The notes beneath the pieces were generated by a model, which saw nothing but the letters and a program-made list of their open reading frames with translations, made no database searches and was not told the origin of the DNA. From positions 620,001 through 684,000 of the forward strand of contig OY770025.1 of the NCBI GenBank assembly GCA_963669435.1: a stretch of 64,000 nt of DNA. The letters are read 5' to 3'. Positions 1 to 8,646 of this stretch are shown in pieces (within the stretch, counting starts at the first letter, position 1; each line of letters opens with the position of its first letter). This DNA is from CALJFL01 sp963669435. Its GTDB lineage: Bacteria > Pseudomonadota > Gammaproteobacteria > Pseudomonadales > Halieaceae. A program made the position numbers and the translations under genes.

Positions 1-237
1 ACGCATCTCGCCCAGGGTGCCGCCAAACTGTGTGACGACGGCGGTCCAATTGCACTGGGTCAGAGGGAGATAGACAGCGATCCGACGGTTATCCCGGAAA
101 TACTCGCCGACGTGCAACCACCACTGGATTACGCGCCCAAAACTTCCCCGGATGAAAAGGGCATGCTGAACGAAGAATTCGGCCTGGAGCGCAGTGCATC
201 ACCCAAAGACCAAGAGGAAGCGCCGCGCCCCATCTAG
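1..237 (+). CDS. C-terminal part of a YhcB/ZapG-like (DUF1043) protein, truncated by the window edge
   Basis: Frame 1 is open from the first base to a TAG at 235-237 and encodes 78 residues. The tail reads HLAQGAAKL, then PLDYAPK and a short GMLNEEFGLE end, which resembles the C-terminal half of YhcB (DUF1043), an inner-membrane protein linked to cell-envelope growth and division. The N-terminal membrane anchor and coiled coil that define the family lie outside the window, so the assignment rests on the low-complexity tail and on the neighbourhood. It converges on the Nif3 gene with 5 bases between the stops. Confidence 0.5.
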   Translation, partial: THLAQGAAKLCDDGGPIALGQREIDSDPTVIPEILADVQPPLDYAPKTSPDEKGMLNEEFGLERSASPKDQEEAPRPI

Positions 238-242
238 TCACG

Positions 243-1004
243 CTAGACCGGGTTATCTATATCGATATAGCGGTGCTCGATCCCGAAAGTGCTCGCCAGG
301 TGCTCCCCCACTGCCTGAACCCCGTAACGTTCCGTGGCATGGTGGCCCGCAGCAATAAAGTGAATGCCCTCTTCGCGCGCCACGTGCACGGTCTGCTCTG
401 ACACCTCGCCGGAGATAAACACCTCGGCGCCAGACGACAAGGCCGTTTCGATATACCCCTGTGCCGCGCCCGTACACCAGGCTATGCGTTGCACCTGTAC
501 GCCTTCATCACCAATACACAGCGCTTTCCGGCCGGTTATCTCATTGACCTGCTCTACCAGGTCCGCAAGTTGCACGGGCTGCTGCAAGCTGCCAATACTA
601 CCCACTCCCTGGCTATCCTCGCTGTCCAGCGGAGCTTGTTGATCAATACCCAACAAGCGCCCGAAACAGGCGTTGTTCCCCCACTCCGGGTGTGCATCCA
701 GCGGTAGATGGTAGGCCAACAGACTGAGGTTGTTCGCAAGCAAGGTTCCCAGGCGTCTGCGCTTCATACCGGTAATGACCGGGCTCTCGCCTCGCCAAAA
801 ATAACCATGGTGCACCATTACGGCATCTGCACCGCATTCCACAGCTGCATCCAGTAGAGCCTGGTTAGCGGTTACCCCGGTCACCAACTTGCTGACCTGT
901 GCGCCACCCTCGACCTGCAGGCCATTGGGACAATAATCCTTGAATCGTTGCACCTGCAGTTGCTCATCGAGATAGGCAACCAGTTCCTTGAGCTGGGTGG
1001 GCAT
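243..1004 (-). CDS. Nif3/YbgI family metal-binding protein
   Basis: The 253-residue protein has the length and motifs of the Nif3/YbgI (DUF34) family, toroidal dinuclear-metal proteins often annotated as GTP cyclohydrolase I type 2; their true substrate is unsettled. Metal-ligand motifs are visible: HHG at residues 65-67, LDAH at 102-105 and GHHATER at 220-226. The start is an ATG. It is divergent from the AlgW gene with a gap under 100 bp, the same neighbourhood as in Pseudomonas. Family assignment is secure; function is not. Confidence 0.88.
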   Translation of the reverse strand: MPTQLKELVAYLDEQLQVQRFKDYCPNGLQVEGGAQVSKLVTGVTANQALLDAAVECGADAVMVHHGYFWRGESPVITGMKRRRLGTLLANNLSLLAYHLPLDAHPEWGNNACFGRLLGIDQQAPLDSEDSQGVGSIGSLQQPVQLADLVEQVNEITGRKALCIGDEGVQVQRIAWCTGAAQGYIETALSSGAEVFISGEVSEQTVHVAREEGIHFIAAGHHATERYGVQAVGEHLASTFGIEHRYIDIDNPV

Positions 1005-1098
1005 AGTCGTATACCTGTTAGGTCCGCTGTGAATGGGGCGGCTGTGGTTATCCTGCTCATCATATACAATGCTGCCTCAAACAAAAGATCAGGCATTC

Positions 1099-2202
1099 AT
1101 GAAAGACAGCATGAAGTTCATCACCTGGCCCGCCATCGCCGGATTACTGGCTGCCCTGTTAATTCTGGACCGCTGGGTATTACCAAACAATCAACCCGCC
1201 GGCGGCACAACAGGCACGGGCGCCAGCTACAACCAGGCGGTAAGTCTTGCCACCCCATCGGTGGTCAATATCTATACCGCCAAACTGGTTCGCACTCGCC
1301 GCAACCCGGCCCTGGAAGATCTGTTTTTTCGCAATATGGCCCCCAGACGCCAGCAGCAACGGGTCGAACGGTCGCTGGGCTCCGGGGTCATCATGACCAC
1401 TGAAGGTCACATTCTCACCAACAACCACGTGATCGATGGCGCGGATGCCATACAGATCCTCCTGCACGATGGCCGCATCGCCAGGGCCGCGGTGGTGGGA
1501 AAGGACACAGCCTCCGATCTGGCGGTGCTCAAGATAGAGCTGCCCAACCTCCAGCCCATTACCCGCGGCGACTCTGATCAGGCACAGGTGGGTGATGTGG
1601 TACTGGCCATTGGCAATCCTTTGGGTTTTGGCAATTCAGTGACCCAGGGCATTGTCTCTGCACTGGGCCGCTTTGGCTTGCAGACCAACCCCTACGAAAA
1701 CTATATCCAGACCGACGCAGCGATTCACCTGGGCAATTCCGGCGGTGCGCTGGTTAACACCCAGGGGCACTTGTTGGGGATCAATACGCTGATCTACACC
1801 GGTTCAAACCAACGGCAGAGCGCCGCGACGGGAAGCGGCATCAGCCTCGCCATTCCCGCCAACCTGGCGGTGTATGTGATGCAGGATCTGATCGACTATG
1901 GCGAGGTCATCCGCGGCTGGCTGGGTGTCAGTGTCGAGCCGCGACTGCGAGTCGACGGCCCTGGACAGGCACTGCTGGTGACCGACGTGGCTCCCGATAG
2001 CCCGGCAGATCGCGCAGGCGTGCAAATGGGTGACATCATCACGCACATCAACAATGAAATGGTCATTGATGGTCGTCAGACCCGGAACAGTATCGCACTG
2101 CTACGCCCGGGGGACACCATCGACGTAACACTGCAGCGCCGTCAGCAGACCTTGGACCTGAAAGCGGTGGTTGGCACCTTGCGCGAGTCGCCCTCGCCAT
2201 AA
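1099..2202 (+). CDS. algW: AlgW/DegS-type periplasmic serine protease
   Basis: Membrane-anchored HtrA-type site-1 protease that senses misfolded outer-membrane proteins and cleaves the anti-sigma factor of the RpoE/AlgU envelope-stress pathway (family knowledge). The ATG at 1099 gives 367 residues and an N terminus aligning with AlgW; an in-frame ATG at 1033 would add 22 unlikely residues. Visible features are one N-terminal membrane anchor (about 7-28), the catalytic triad His110 (TNNHV), Asp140 (ASDLAVL) and Ser214 (GNSGGAL), and a single PDZ domain (about 270-360). One PDZ domain separates it from DegP/MucD. The usual Pro before GNSGG is Leu here. Confidence 0.92.
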   Translation: MKDSMKFITWPAIAGLLAALLILDRWVLPNNQPAGGTTGTGASYNQAVSLATPSVVNIYTAKLVRTRRNPALEDLFFRNMAPRRQQQRVERSLGSGVIMTTEGHILTNNHVIDGADAIQILLHDGRIARAAVVGKDTASDLAVLKIELPNLQPITRGDSDQAQVGDVVLAIGNPLGFGNSVTQGIVSALGRFGLQTNPYENYIQTDAAIHLGNSGGALVNTQGHLLGINTLIYTGSNQRQSAATGSGISLAIPANLAVYVMQDLIDYGEVIRGWLGVSVEPRLRVDGPGQALLVTDVAPDSPADRAGVQMGDIITHINNEMVIDGRQTRNSIALLRPGDTIDVTLQRRQQTLDLKAVVGTLRESPSP

Positions 2203-2219
2203 TTAATTCGGGAATTAAT
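2202..2219. repeat. Perfect inverted repeat between convergent algW and hisD
   Basis: ATTAATTC and its exact reverse complement GAATTAAT are separated by GG. The repeat includes the last base of the algW stop codon (2200-2202) and the whole hisD stop codon (2215-2217). A folded transcript would have a 6-bp A/U stem with a 6-base loop. It could end transcription in both directions, but the stem lacks G/C pairs and there is no long U tract, so terminator function is doubtful. Confidence 0.35.
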
Positions 2220-3546
2220 CGGCGCCACCCGACCCCGGTTCAAGGCGCAGTTCAGCACTGCGGGCGTGTGCGGTGAGTTCTTCACCCCGCGCCAGTACCG
2301 AGGCTATCTCACCTAACTCCCTGACGCCCTGCTCACTGCACATGATCACCGAGCTGCGCTTCTGGAAATCGTAAACTCCCAGCGGCGAAGAGAAGCGCGC
2401 TGTGCCGGATGTCGGCAATACATGATTTGGACCGGCGCAGTAATCACCCAGCGCCTCGGACGTGTAGCGGCCCATGAAGATCGCACCGGCATCAGTGATT
2501 TGTTCCAGCAAAGCCTCGGGATCGGCGACTGACAGCTCAAGGTGCTCAGGGGCCACAGAGTTGCTGATGGTGACCGCTTCCTGCAGATCCTGAGTCTTGA
2601 TAACAGCGCCACGGGACGCCAGCGACGCTGCGATGATATCAGCGCGAGGCATGGAAGACAGTTGCCGCTCAATGCTTGCAAGTACAGCGTCAATGAACGC
2701 CTGGTCAGGTGAGAGCAGGATCGCCTGCGCATTTTCGTCGTGTTCAGCCTGGGAAAACAGGTCCATGGCAACCCAATCCGGGTCGGTTGAGCCATCACAG
2801 ATTACCAGTATTTCCGAGGGTCCGGCGAGCATGTCGATGCCCACCTGTCCAAAAACCTGGCGCTTAGCAGTGGCGACAAAGATGTTGCCTGGACCGACAA
2901 TTTTATCGACAGCGGGCAGGGTCTCGGTACCGTAGGCCAGCCCAGCTACCGCCTGCGCGCCCCCGACGGTGAATACCCTGTCCACCCCGGCTATGCCGGC
3001 CGCGGCCAGTACCATGTCGCTGAGTTGACCGTCAGGCGCCGGCACAACCATGATAATCTCAGCCACACCCGCTACTTTCGCAGGAATCGCATTCATTAAC
3101 ACTGACGAGGGATAACTGGCCTTGCCGCCGGGCACATAAATACCCACACGCGCCAACGGCGTGATTTTCTGGCCGAGCAGATTGCCCCCCTCGTCCCGGT
3201 ATTGCCAGCTTTCCAGCACCTGGTGCTGGTGATAGCTGCGAATGCGCTCCGCCGCTTGTTGCAGTGCCCGGCGCTGCTCGGGATCAATCGCGTCCAGCGC
3301 TGCCACCAACCGTTCCGAAGGTACCTCCAGCGCCGCACCTGACTCCAGGGCCAGGCGATCAAAGCGTCGGGTATAGTCCAGCAACGCTTCATCGCCACGA
3401 CGACGCACATCGGCAATGATGGCCGCCACTGTATCCACAACAGATTCCGCGAGATCGTCTTCCCAGGCGATCAAGGCCTGCAAGCGATCATCGAAATCCG
3501 CCTGACTGGAATCCAGCCGCAACACGTTAAGTGCTTCGGAAGACAT
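2215..3546 (-). CDS. hisD: Histidinol dehydrogenase
   Basis: Catalyses the last two steps of histidine synthesis, oxidising L-histidinol to L-histidine with two NAD+ and zinc. The 443 residues match the family length. Visible signatures are GPSEILV, the SQAEHDENAQA stretch holding Gln and His zinc ligands, APEHLEL, and CAGPNHVLPTSGTARFSSPL near the C terminus. Its ATG overlaps the hisG stop (TGATG), so the two are translationally coupled. hisC, which often follows in Pseudomonas, is absent; the next gene is convergent algW. Confidence 0.97.
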   Translation of the reverse strand: MSSEALNVLRLDSSQADFDDRLQALIAWEDDLAESVVDTVAAIIADVRRRGDEALLDYTRRFDRLALESGAALEVPSERLVAALDAIDPEQRRALQQAAERIRSYHQHQVLESWQYRDEGGNLLGQKITPLARVGIYVPGGKASYPSSVLMNAIPAKVAGVAEIIMVVPAPDGQLSDMVLAAAGIAGVDRVFTVGGAQAVAGLAYGTETLPAVDKIVGPGNIFVATAKRQVFGQVGIDMLAGPSEILVICDGSTDPDWVAMDLFSQAEHDENAQAILLSPDQAFIDAVLASIERQLSSMPRADIIAASLASRGAVIKTQDLQEAVTISNSVAPEHLELSVADPEALLEQITDAGAIFMGRYTSEALGDYCAGPNHVLPTSGTARFSSPLGVYDFQKRSSVIMCSEQGVRELGEIASVLARGEELTAHARSAELRLEPGSGGAD

Positions 3547-4178
3547 CAGGCGGCAACCGCCGCCGCGAGATCGTCGATAACGGTCTTCACGGCGCCGAAA
3601 CTGGAACGCATCGCGGCTTTGTTAACAATCAGCCGTGAACTGATGGTGGCAATTTCCTCAAGTGGTTCCATGCCGTTTGCCCGCAACGTATTGCCGGTAT
3701 CGACGATGTCCACGATCAGGTCCGCGAGATCTACCATCGGAGCCAGCTCCATTGCCCCGTACAACTTGATGACGTCGGCGTGCACGCCCTGTTGTGCGAA
3801 ATAGCGCCGAGTGATGTTGGCAAACTTGGTGGCCACTCGAATTCGCGACCCACCGGGTTGCCATCCCACGGGCCCAGCCGTCATCAGTCGGCAGCGTGCG
3901 ATGTTGAGGTCCAGCGGTTCGTACAGACCCTCCGCTCCATGCTCCATCAATATATCCTTGCCTACCACCCCGAGGTCCGCCGCCCCGTGACGCACATAGG
4001 TGGGCACGTCGGTACCGCGAATTATCACCAGCTGCACGCCGGGACGATTGGTGTCAAAAACCAGCTTGCGGCTGGTGTTCACGTCTTCGGCAGGTTCAAT
4101 ACCCGCGCGCGCAAGCAGCAGCAGGGTTTCCTTGAGTATGCGCCCCTTGGTCAGGGCGATGGTGAGTCCCTTGCTCAT
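3546..4178 (-). CDS. hisG: ATP phosphoribosyltransferase, short form
   Basis: First enzyme of histidine synthesis, joining ATP and PRPP. I start at the ATG at 4178 (MSKGLTIALTKGRI), which gives 210 residues; the frame is open for 40 more codons upstream with no family resemblance. Without the C-terminal ACT-like domain this is the short form, which in other bacteria needs the HisRS-like partner HisZ (not in this window). Motifs include ALTKGRI, GAADLGVVGKD and DIVDTGNTLRANG. It lies 13 bases downstream of murA and overlaps hisD, consistent with a murA-hisG-hisD unit. Confidence 0.95.
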   Translation of the reverse strand: MSKGLTIALTKGRILKETLLLLARAGIEPAEDVNTSRKLVFDTNRPGVQLVIIRGTDVPTYVRHGAADLGVVGKDILMEHGAEGLYEPLDLNIARCRLMTAGPVGWQPGGSRIRVATKFANITRRYFAQQGVHADVIKLYGAMELAPMVDLADLIVDIVDTGNTLRANGMEPLEEIATISSRLIVNKAAMRSSFGAVKTVIDDLAAAVAA

Positions 4179-4191
4179 AGCATCACCCACA

Positions 4192-5454
4192 TCAATCAGG
4201 CAGACGCCGGATATCTGCACCCAGCAATTGCAGTTTTTCTTCGATACATTCGTATCCCCGGTCGATGTGGTAGATACGATCAACCTGGGTTTGGCCACTG
4301 GCCACGAGGCCGGCTATCACCAGGCTCGCCGAGGCACGCAGGTCCGTCGCCATCACGGGCGCACCCTGCAGCACATCCTGCCCATTAATGATGGCTGTGT
4401 TGCCCTCGATGGTGATGTTTGCACCCATGCGATTCATTTCATGGGTTTGTATCAGCCGGTTCTCGAACACGGTTTCGGTCACCGTGCCGGTACCCTCGGC
4501 AATGGCGTTCATGGCCGTAAACTGGGCCTGCATATCCGTGGGGAAGCCGGGATAGGGGGCGGTCTTGATACTCACTGCCTTTGGACGCTTGCCCGCCATG
4601 TCCAGTTCGATCCAATCCTCGCCGCTATTGATCTGCGCACCGGCCTCGGTCAACTTCTGTAAAACAACCTCGAGGTGATCGGGGCATACATCACGCACGC
4701 GAATCTTGCCCCCGGTAGCGGCAGCCGCAACCAGGTAGGTACCGGCCTCGATGCGATCTGGCATAACGTCATAGGTACAGCCATGCAGCGTCTCAACACC
4801 ATCAATGACGATCGTGTCGGTGCCATGTCCGGAGATGTTCGCGCCCATAGCAATCAGGCACATGGCCAGATCGACCACTTCCGGTTCGCGAGCGGCATTT
4901 TCGATGACGGTGCGCCCCTCGGCCAGGGTTGCGGCCATCATAATATTTTCCGTCCCGCCGACTGTGACGGTCTCCATCAGAATCCGCGCGCCCTGCAGGC
5001 GTCCGTCAACCTCGGCATTGATATAGCCGCCTTCGACGTTAATCCGGGCACCCATGGCTTCCAATCCGCGCAGGTGCAAATCCACCGGCCTGCTCCCAAT
5101 CGCACAACCACCGGGAAAAGAAACATGGGCTTTACCGAAACGGGCCACCATCGGGCCCAGCACCAGGATTGAGGCACGCATGGTTTTTACCAGCTCATAG
5201 GGCGCCGAAAAATCGGTAATACCGGTCGCATCAACCTCGATACTCAGTTTTTCATCGATGGTCAGCTCAACACCCATACACCCCAGCAACTCGATCATGG
5301 TGGTGATGTCGTGCAGGTGTGGCAGGTTGCGGATGGTAATCGGATCAGACGCGAGCAGAGTCGCCGCCAGGATCGGCAGTGCTGCGTTTTTGGCGCCGGA
5401 GATGCGCAACTCTCCATCGAGGCTGCGCCCGCCCTGTATGACTAGCTTGTCCAA
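4192..5454 (-). CDS. murA: UDP-N-acetylglucosamine 1-carboxyvinyltransferase
   Basis: First committed step of peptidoglycan synthesis: transfer of enolpyruvate from PEP to UDP-GlcNAc in the cytoplasm. The 420 residues show the catalytic Lys22-Asn23 pair (GAKNAALP) and the flexible loop GGCAIGSRP with Cys117, the residue alkylated by fosfomycin. The start codon is TTG at 5454, six bases after a GGAG Shine-Dalgarno sequence. The gene follows ibaG with a 25-base gap and precedes hisG, the common gammaproteobacterial order. Confidence 0.97.
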   Translation of the reverse strand: MDKLVIQGGRSLDGELRISGAKNAALPILAATLLASDPITIRNLPHLHDITTMIELLGCMGVELTIDEKLSIEVDATGITDFSAPYELVKTMRASILVLGPMVARFGKAHVSFPGGCAIGSRPVDLHLRGLEAMGARINVEGGYINAEVDGRLQGARILMETVTVGGTENIMMAATLAEGRTVIENAAREPEVVDLAMCLIAMGANISGHGTDTIVIDGVETLHGCTYDVMPDRIEAGTYLVAAAATGGKIRVRDVCPDHLEVVLQKLTEAGAQINSGEDWIELDMAGKRPKAVSIKTAPYPGFPTDMQAQFTAMNAIAEGTGTVTETVFENRLIQTHEMNRMGANITIEGNTAIINGQDVLQGAPVMATDLRASASLVIAGLVASGQTQVDRIYHIDRGYECIEEKLQLLGADIRRLPD

Positions 5455-5479
5455 AATAACTCCAAGGGGACGGCGATGA

Positions 5480-5725
5480 TCAGGCGTTCGCCTGGGCCTG
5501 CCACTGTTCGGGGGTGTAGGTGTGGATATTGACAGCGTGAATACTGCCGTCGGCGATATGGCTGTTCAGGGCAGCGTAAACCAGCTGCTGCCTGCGCACG
5601 GGGCGCAAGCCTTCGAACACAGGACCTACAACCGTGATATCGTAGTTTGCACCCTCTCCCTGCACATCAACCTGGCACTGGTCGAGTTCTGCTTCTACCA
5701 GGGTTTTGACCGTCGCCGCGTCCAT
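5480..5725 (-). CDS. ibaG: BolA-family protein IbaG
   Basis: Small BolA-like protein that partners monothiol glutaredoxin in Fe-S cluster handling (family knowledge). I prefer the ATG at 5725, eight bases after GGAG, giving 81 residues; a TTG one codon upstream is also possible. The central VVGPVFEGLRPVRRQQLVYAAL is the BolA helix-turn-helix-like core, and TYTPEQW is the conserved C-terminal motif. It sits directly upstream of murA, as in Escherichia and Pseudomonas. The mlaB gene that normally precedes it is missing. Confidence 0.9.
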   Translation of the reverse strand: MDAATVKTLVEAELDQCQVDVQGEGANYDITVVGPVFEGLRPVRRQQLVYAALNSHIADGSIHAVNIHTYTPEQWQAQANA

Positions 5726-5825
5726 CAATCACACTCCACTATCCAAGTCTTCCGACCGTCACCACGGCCGGGAAACCGGGCATTTTAGGAGAAAAGTGCT
5801 CCGATAGCGAGTTGCCCCCGGGGTA

Positions 5826-6506
5826 TCAGGTATCCAGTGCCTCTGCATCCCAGCCAGCGATGACCCGGTCCAGATCGCCCTCGTGTTCCCTGGCCGAGGC
5901 CTCGAACTGATTACGATAGATTTCACCGAGATTCACGCTTTCGATGATCATGTTGCGCAGCTTCCAATTGCCGGAGCGGTCAAGTCCCATCTGGTAAAGC
6001 ACCACATAGGGTTCCGAGGTTTCGCTATAAATCAGCTGCTGCACTGATACGCGTTTCTTGCCCTCTTCCTCCGGGCTGGCTGAACTGACCTCAATTCGCG
6101 AACCGCCGAAGGCTAGCAATCCCTTGCTGTAGGTACGCACCAGGCCGGTACGCATCACCTCGGTAAAGGCGTCCAGTTGGCCGCGCAGCTGCTCACGGCC
6201 ACTCTCGTCGAGCGAGCGGTAGCGTTCACTACTCGCGTACGGACCCATGACACTGCGCGCAAAGCCACGAAAATCAACCACAGGGTCAAGCACAGATAAA
6301 ACTTCGCCGTAGTAACGCTCCGGGTCCTCGTCGACATACTCGCCAGCGGCCTGCACCACCGCCATGACTTCCATGGTGGCCTCCTGCACAACGCTGTGCG
6401 CGGTTATCTCCTGTGGCGTCTCCCCCTGGGCGATTGCAAGCGCCGAGGCCACCACCAGAAACAGCCCTGCTAAGGCTTTGCCAATATTCAACATGCTACG
6501 ATCCAT
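5826..6506 (-). CDS. mlaC: MlaC-like phospholipid-binding periplasmic protein
   Basis: Resembles MlaC/Ttg2D, the periplasmic shuttle moving phospholipids between MlaA-OmpC in the outer membrane and the MlaFEDB ABC complex. The ATG at 6506 gives 226 residues with a signal peptide (about 1-26, ending near ALAIAQ). Family features include DPVVDFRGFARSVMG and a YSETSEPYVVLYQMGLDRSGNWKLRNMIIE-like region with a conserved aromatic pocket. In most relatives mlaF, mlaE and mlaD precede it and mlaB follows; here the upstream neighbour is divergent yrbG and the downstream neighbour ibaG. It is therefore an orphan at this locus. Confidence 0.85.
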   Translation of the reverse strand: MDRSMLNIGKALAGLFLVVASALAIAQGETPQEITAHSVVQEATMEVMAVVQAAGEYVDEDPERYYGEVLSVLDPVVDFRGFARSVMGPYASSERYRSLDESGREQLRGQLDAFTEVMRTGLVRTYSKGLLAFGGSRIEVSSASPEEEGKKRVSVQQLIYSETSEPYVVLYQMGLDRSGNWKLRNMIIESVNLGEIYRNQFEASAREHEGDLDRVIAGWDAEALDT

Positions 6507-6542
6507 AGTCCAAATTTTACTTCTAACGTTGGCCCGGCGCTG

Positions 6543-6548
6543 TATAAT
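6543..6548 (+). promoter_or_regulatory. Candidate -10 element of the yrbG-lpt promoter
   Basis: A perfect TATAAT lies between divergent mlaC and yrbG. The best -35 at a legal spacing is weak (about 6520-6525). Transcription would begin near 6555 with a leader of roughly 120 bases before yrbG. Proposed from sequence alone. Confidence 0.4.
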
Positions 6549-6675
6549 CCGCCCTTCGCCTTGATGATTTGGGGTATTGCAGATAAAGAGTGCCAGATGC
6601 TCTACTGTGACAACAAAACAACGGTAACGGTTCAACTGAGCTGCAAAAGCATACTCTAACAGGAAAACACCCTAC

Positions 6676-7650
6676 ATGCTGATCGCTGCTGCGGCCATAC
6701 TGGTTGGATTCATCATTCTCATCTGGAGTGCCGACCTGTTTGTCGCCGGAGCCGCCTCTATTGCGGAAAACGTTGGCCTGTCACCAGTTATCATCGGCCT
6801 GACCATTGTATCCCTGGGTACATCCGCCCCCGAAATCCTGGTTTCTATCACCGCCACCCTGGCTGGCGCCGGCAAGCTCGCCATCGGCAACGCCATCGGA
6901 TCGAACATCGCCAACGTCGGACTCGTGCTGGGTGCGACCGTCATGGTTGCGCCGCTGTATATCCACCCGAGTTGCATGAAAGTGGAAATGCCGACGCTAC
7001 TGGCAGTCACCCTCGGTGCCGGTCTGCTGCTGGTTGATGGCAATCTCTCGCAGCTGGATGGCTGCCTGATGCTGGCGGCGCTGGCGTTCATTCTTATCCA
7101 GATGATGCGTACCCAGTCAAAGGATGAAATCCTCCAGGAGGAAGCAGGCGAAGAACCCCTGCCACACCTTGATCCGCTGCGCGCCTGGGTGACCTTCTTC
7201 ATGGGACTACTGCTGTTGGTCGGCAGTTCCCGCCTGCTGGTCTGGGGCGCGACGGAAGTGGCAGAAATGCTCGGCGTCTCCGAATTGATTATCGGCCTGA
7301 CCATCGTCGCGATTGGTACCAGCCTGCCGGAATTGGCAGCAACGGTGGCCAGCGCCCTGCGTGGTCACACCGAAATTGCGGTCGGCAACGTTATTGGCTC
7401 CAACCTCTTCAACTTGCTGGCGGTCATGGCCATACCCGGCCTGCTGAGCCCTATGGACCTGTCTCCACAGGTGCTGGAACGTGACTACGCGGCAATGACC
7501 ATCGCCACCGTGATACTCGCCATGGCAATCTACTTCGGCCGCATGCGCAGGGCCGCCCCGCCGGGGCATTCCTATGTCGGTCGCTCAGTGGGCGCACTGT
7601 TGCTGCTGTTCTACGCCCTGTATTATTACCTGCTATACGTGACCATTTAG
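6676..7650 (+). CDS. yrbG: Calcium/sodium antiporter of the CaCA family (YrbG-like)
   Basis: Inner-membrane cation/Ca2+ exchanger of 324 residues. The two alpha repeats are clear: LTIVSLGTSAPEILVS followed by GNAIGSNIANVGL in the N-terminal half, and LTIVAIGTSLPELAAT followed by GNVIGSNLFNLLAV in the C-terminal half. About ten membrane segments surround a charged central loop (around residues 147-168). It heads the kdsD-kdsC-lptC-lptA-lptB run as in Escherichia coli; the gap to kdsD is 12 bases. The physiological cation is not shown by the sequence. Confidence 0.92.
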   Translation: MLIAAAAILVGFIILIWSADLFVAGAASIAENVGLSPVIIGLTIVSLGTSAPEILVSITATLAGAGKLAIGNAIGSNIANVGLVLGATVMVAPLYIHPSCMKVEMPTLLAVTLGAGLLLVDGNLSQLDGCLMLAALAFILIQMMRTQSKDEILQEEAGEEPLPHLDPLRAWVTFFMGLLLLVGSSRLLVWGATEVAEMLGVSELIIGLTIVAIGTSLPELAATVASALRGHTEIAVGNVIGSNLFNLLAVMAIPGLLSPMDLSPQVLERDYAAMTIATVILAMAIYFGRMRRAAPPGHSYVGRSVGALLLLFYALYYYLLYVTI

Positions 7651-7662
7651 GGCCTGTCCAAC

Positions 7663-8643
7663 ATGTCGGATGGAACACCAATCAGTTTCGTCACCTCGGC
7701 GCGACGCACGGTGCAGATGGAGACGGCCGCTATAGCTTCCCTGGAAGCACGCATTGATGGAACGTTCTCGCGCGCCTGTGAATTACTGCTGGCAACAAAA
7801 GGTAGGGTGATAGTCACCGGCATGGGCAAGTCTGGTCATATCGCCAACAAAATTGCCGCCACCTTTGCCAGCACTGGCACCCCCGCGTTTTATGTTCACC
7901 CCGGTGAAGCAAGCCACGGGGACATGGGCATGATCACCCCCGACGATTCGGTACTGGCGCTGTCTAACAGCGGCACCACACCCGAAATAGTCACCCTGCT
8001 GCCACTGCTTAAGCGACAGGATAATACGCTGGTGTCGATGACAGGCAATGATGGCTCTACCCTGGCAGGAGCATCGGACGCGCACCTGAACACCGGGGTT
8101 GAAACAGAAGCGTGCCCGCTCGATCTCGCACCCACCTCCAGTACCACCACCGCGCTGGTCATGGGTGATGCGCTGGCGATTGCACTGCTGGAAAAACGTG
8201 GCTTCACCGCCGAAGACTTTGCTTTCTCGCATCCGGGCGGCGCGCTGGGTAAAAAGTTGTTGCTCAAAGTGGCCGATGTTATGCACAGCGGCGATGCCAT
8301 ACCCAGGGTAAGTCCAGAAACGCCCCTGGCCGAAGCACTGCTCGAGATCAGCAACAAGGGACTGGGCATGACCACGGTGGTCGACGGCGCCAATCACATG
8401 CTGGGCGTATTCACCGACGGTGACCTGCGCAGGACACTTGATAAGAAGATTGATATCAACAACACTGCCATCGATTCGCTGATGTCCACACAGGCGACAA
8501 CCATCGGCGCGAACAGTCTGGCAGCAGAGGCGCTGCGCGTTATGGAAGAGCGCAAAATCAGCTCACTGGCGGTGCTTGACGACGATGGCCATCTAACCGG
8601 TGTTGTACACCTGCTCAGCCTGCTTCAGGCTGGTATCGCCTGA
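7663..8643 (+). CDS. kdsD: Arabinose-5-phosphate isomerase
   Basis: Converts D-ribulose 5-phosphate to D-arabinose 5-phosphate, the first step of Kdo synthesis for lipopolysaccharide. The 326-residue protein has an N-terminal SIS domain (about 35-180) with TGMGKSGHIANKIAATF and HPGEASHGDMGM motifs, then two CBS domains (about 205-262 and 270-325). The ATG at 7663 follows yrbG by 12 bases, and kdsC starts 3 bases after its stop, matching the conserved LPS-export operon. Confidence 0.96.
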   Translation: MSDGTPISFVTSARRTVQMETAAIASLEARIDGTFSRACELLLATKGRVIVTGMGKSGHIANKIAATFASTGTPAFYVHPGEASHGDMGMITPDDSVLALSNSGTTPEIVTLLPLLKRQDNTLVSMTGNDGSTLAGASDAHLNTGVETEACPLDLAPTSSTTTALVMGDALAIALLEKRGFTAEDFAFSHPGGALGKKLLLKVADVMHSGDAIPRVSPETPLAEALLEISNKGLGMTTVVDGANHMLGVFTDGDLRRTLDKKIDINNTAIDSLMSTQATTIGANSLAAEALRVMEERKISSLAVLDDDGHLTGVVHLLSLLQAGIA

Positions 8644-8646
8644 GCC

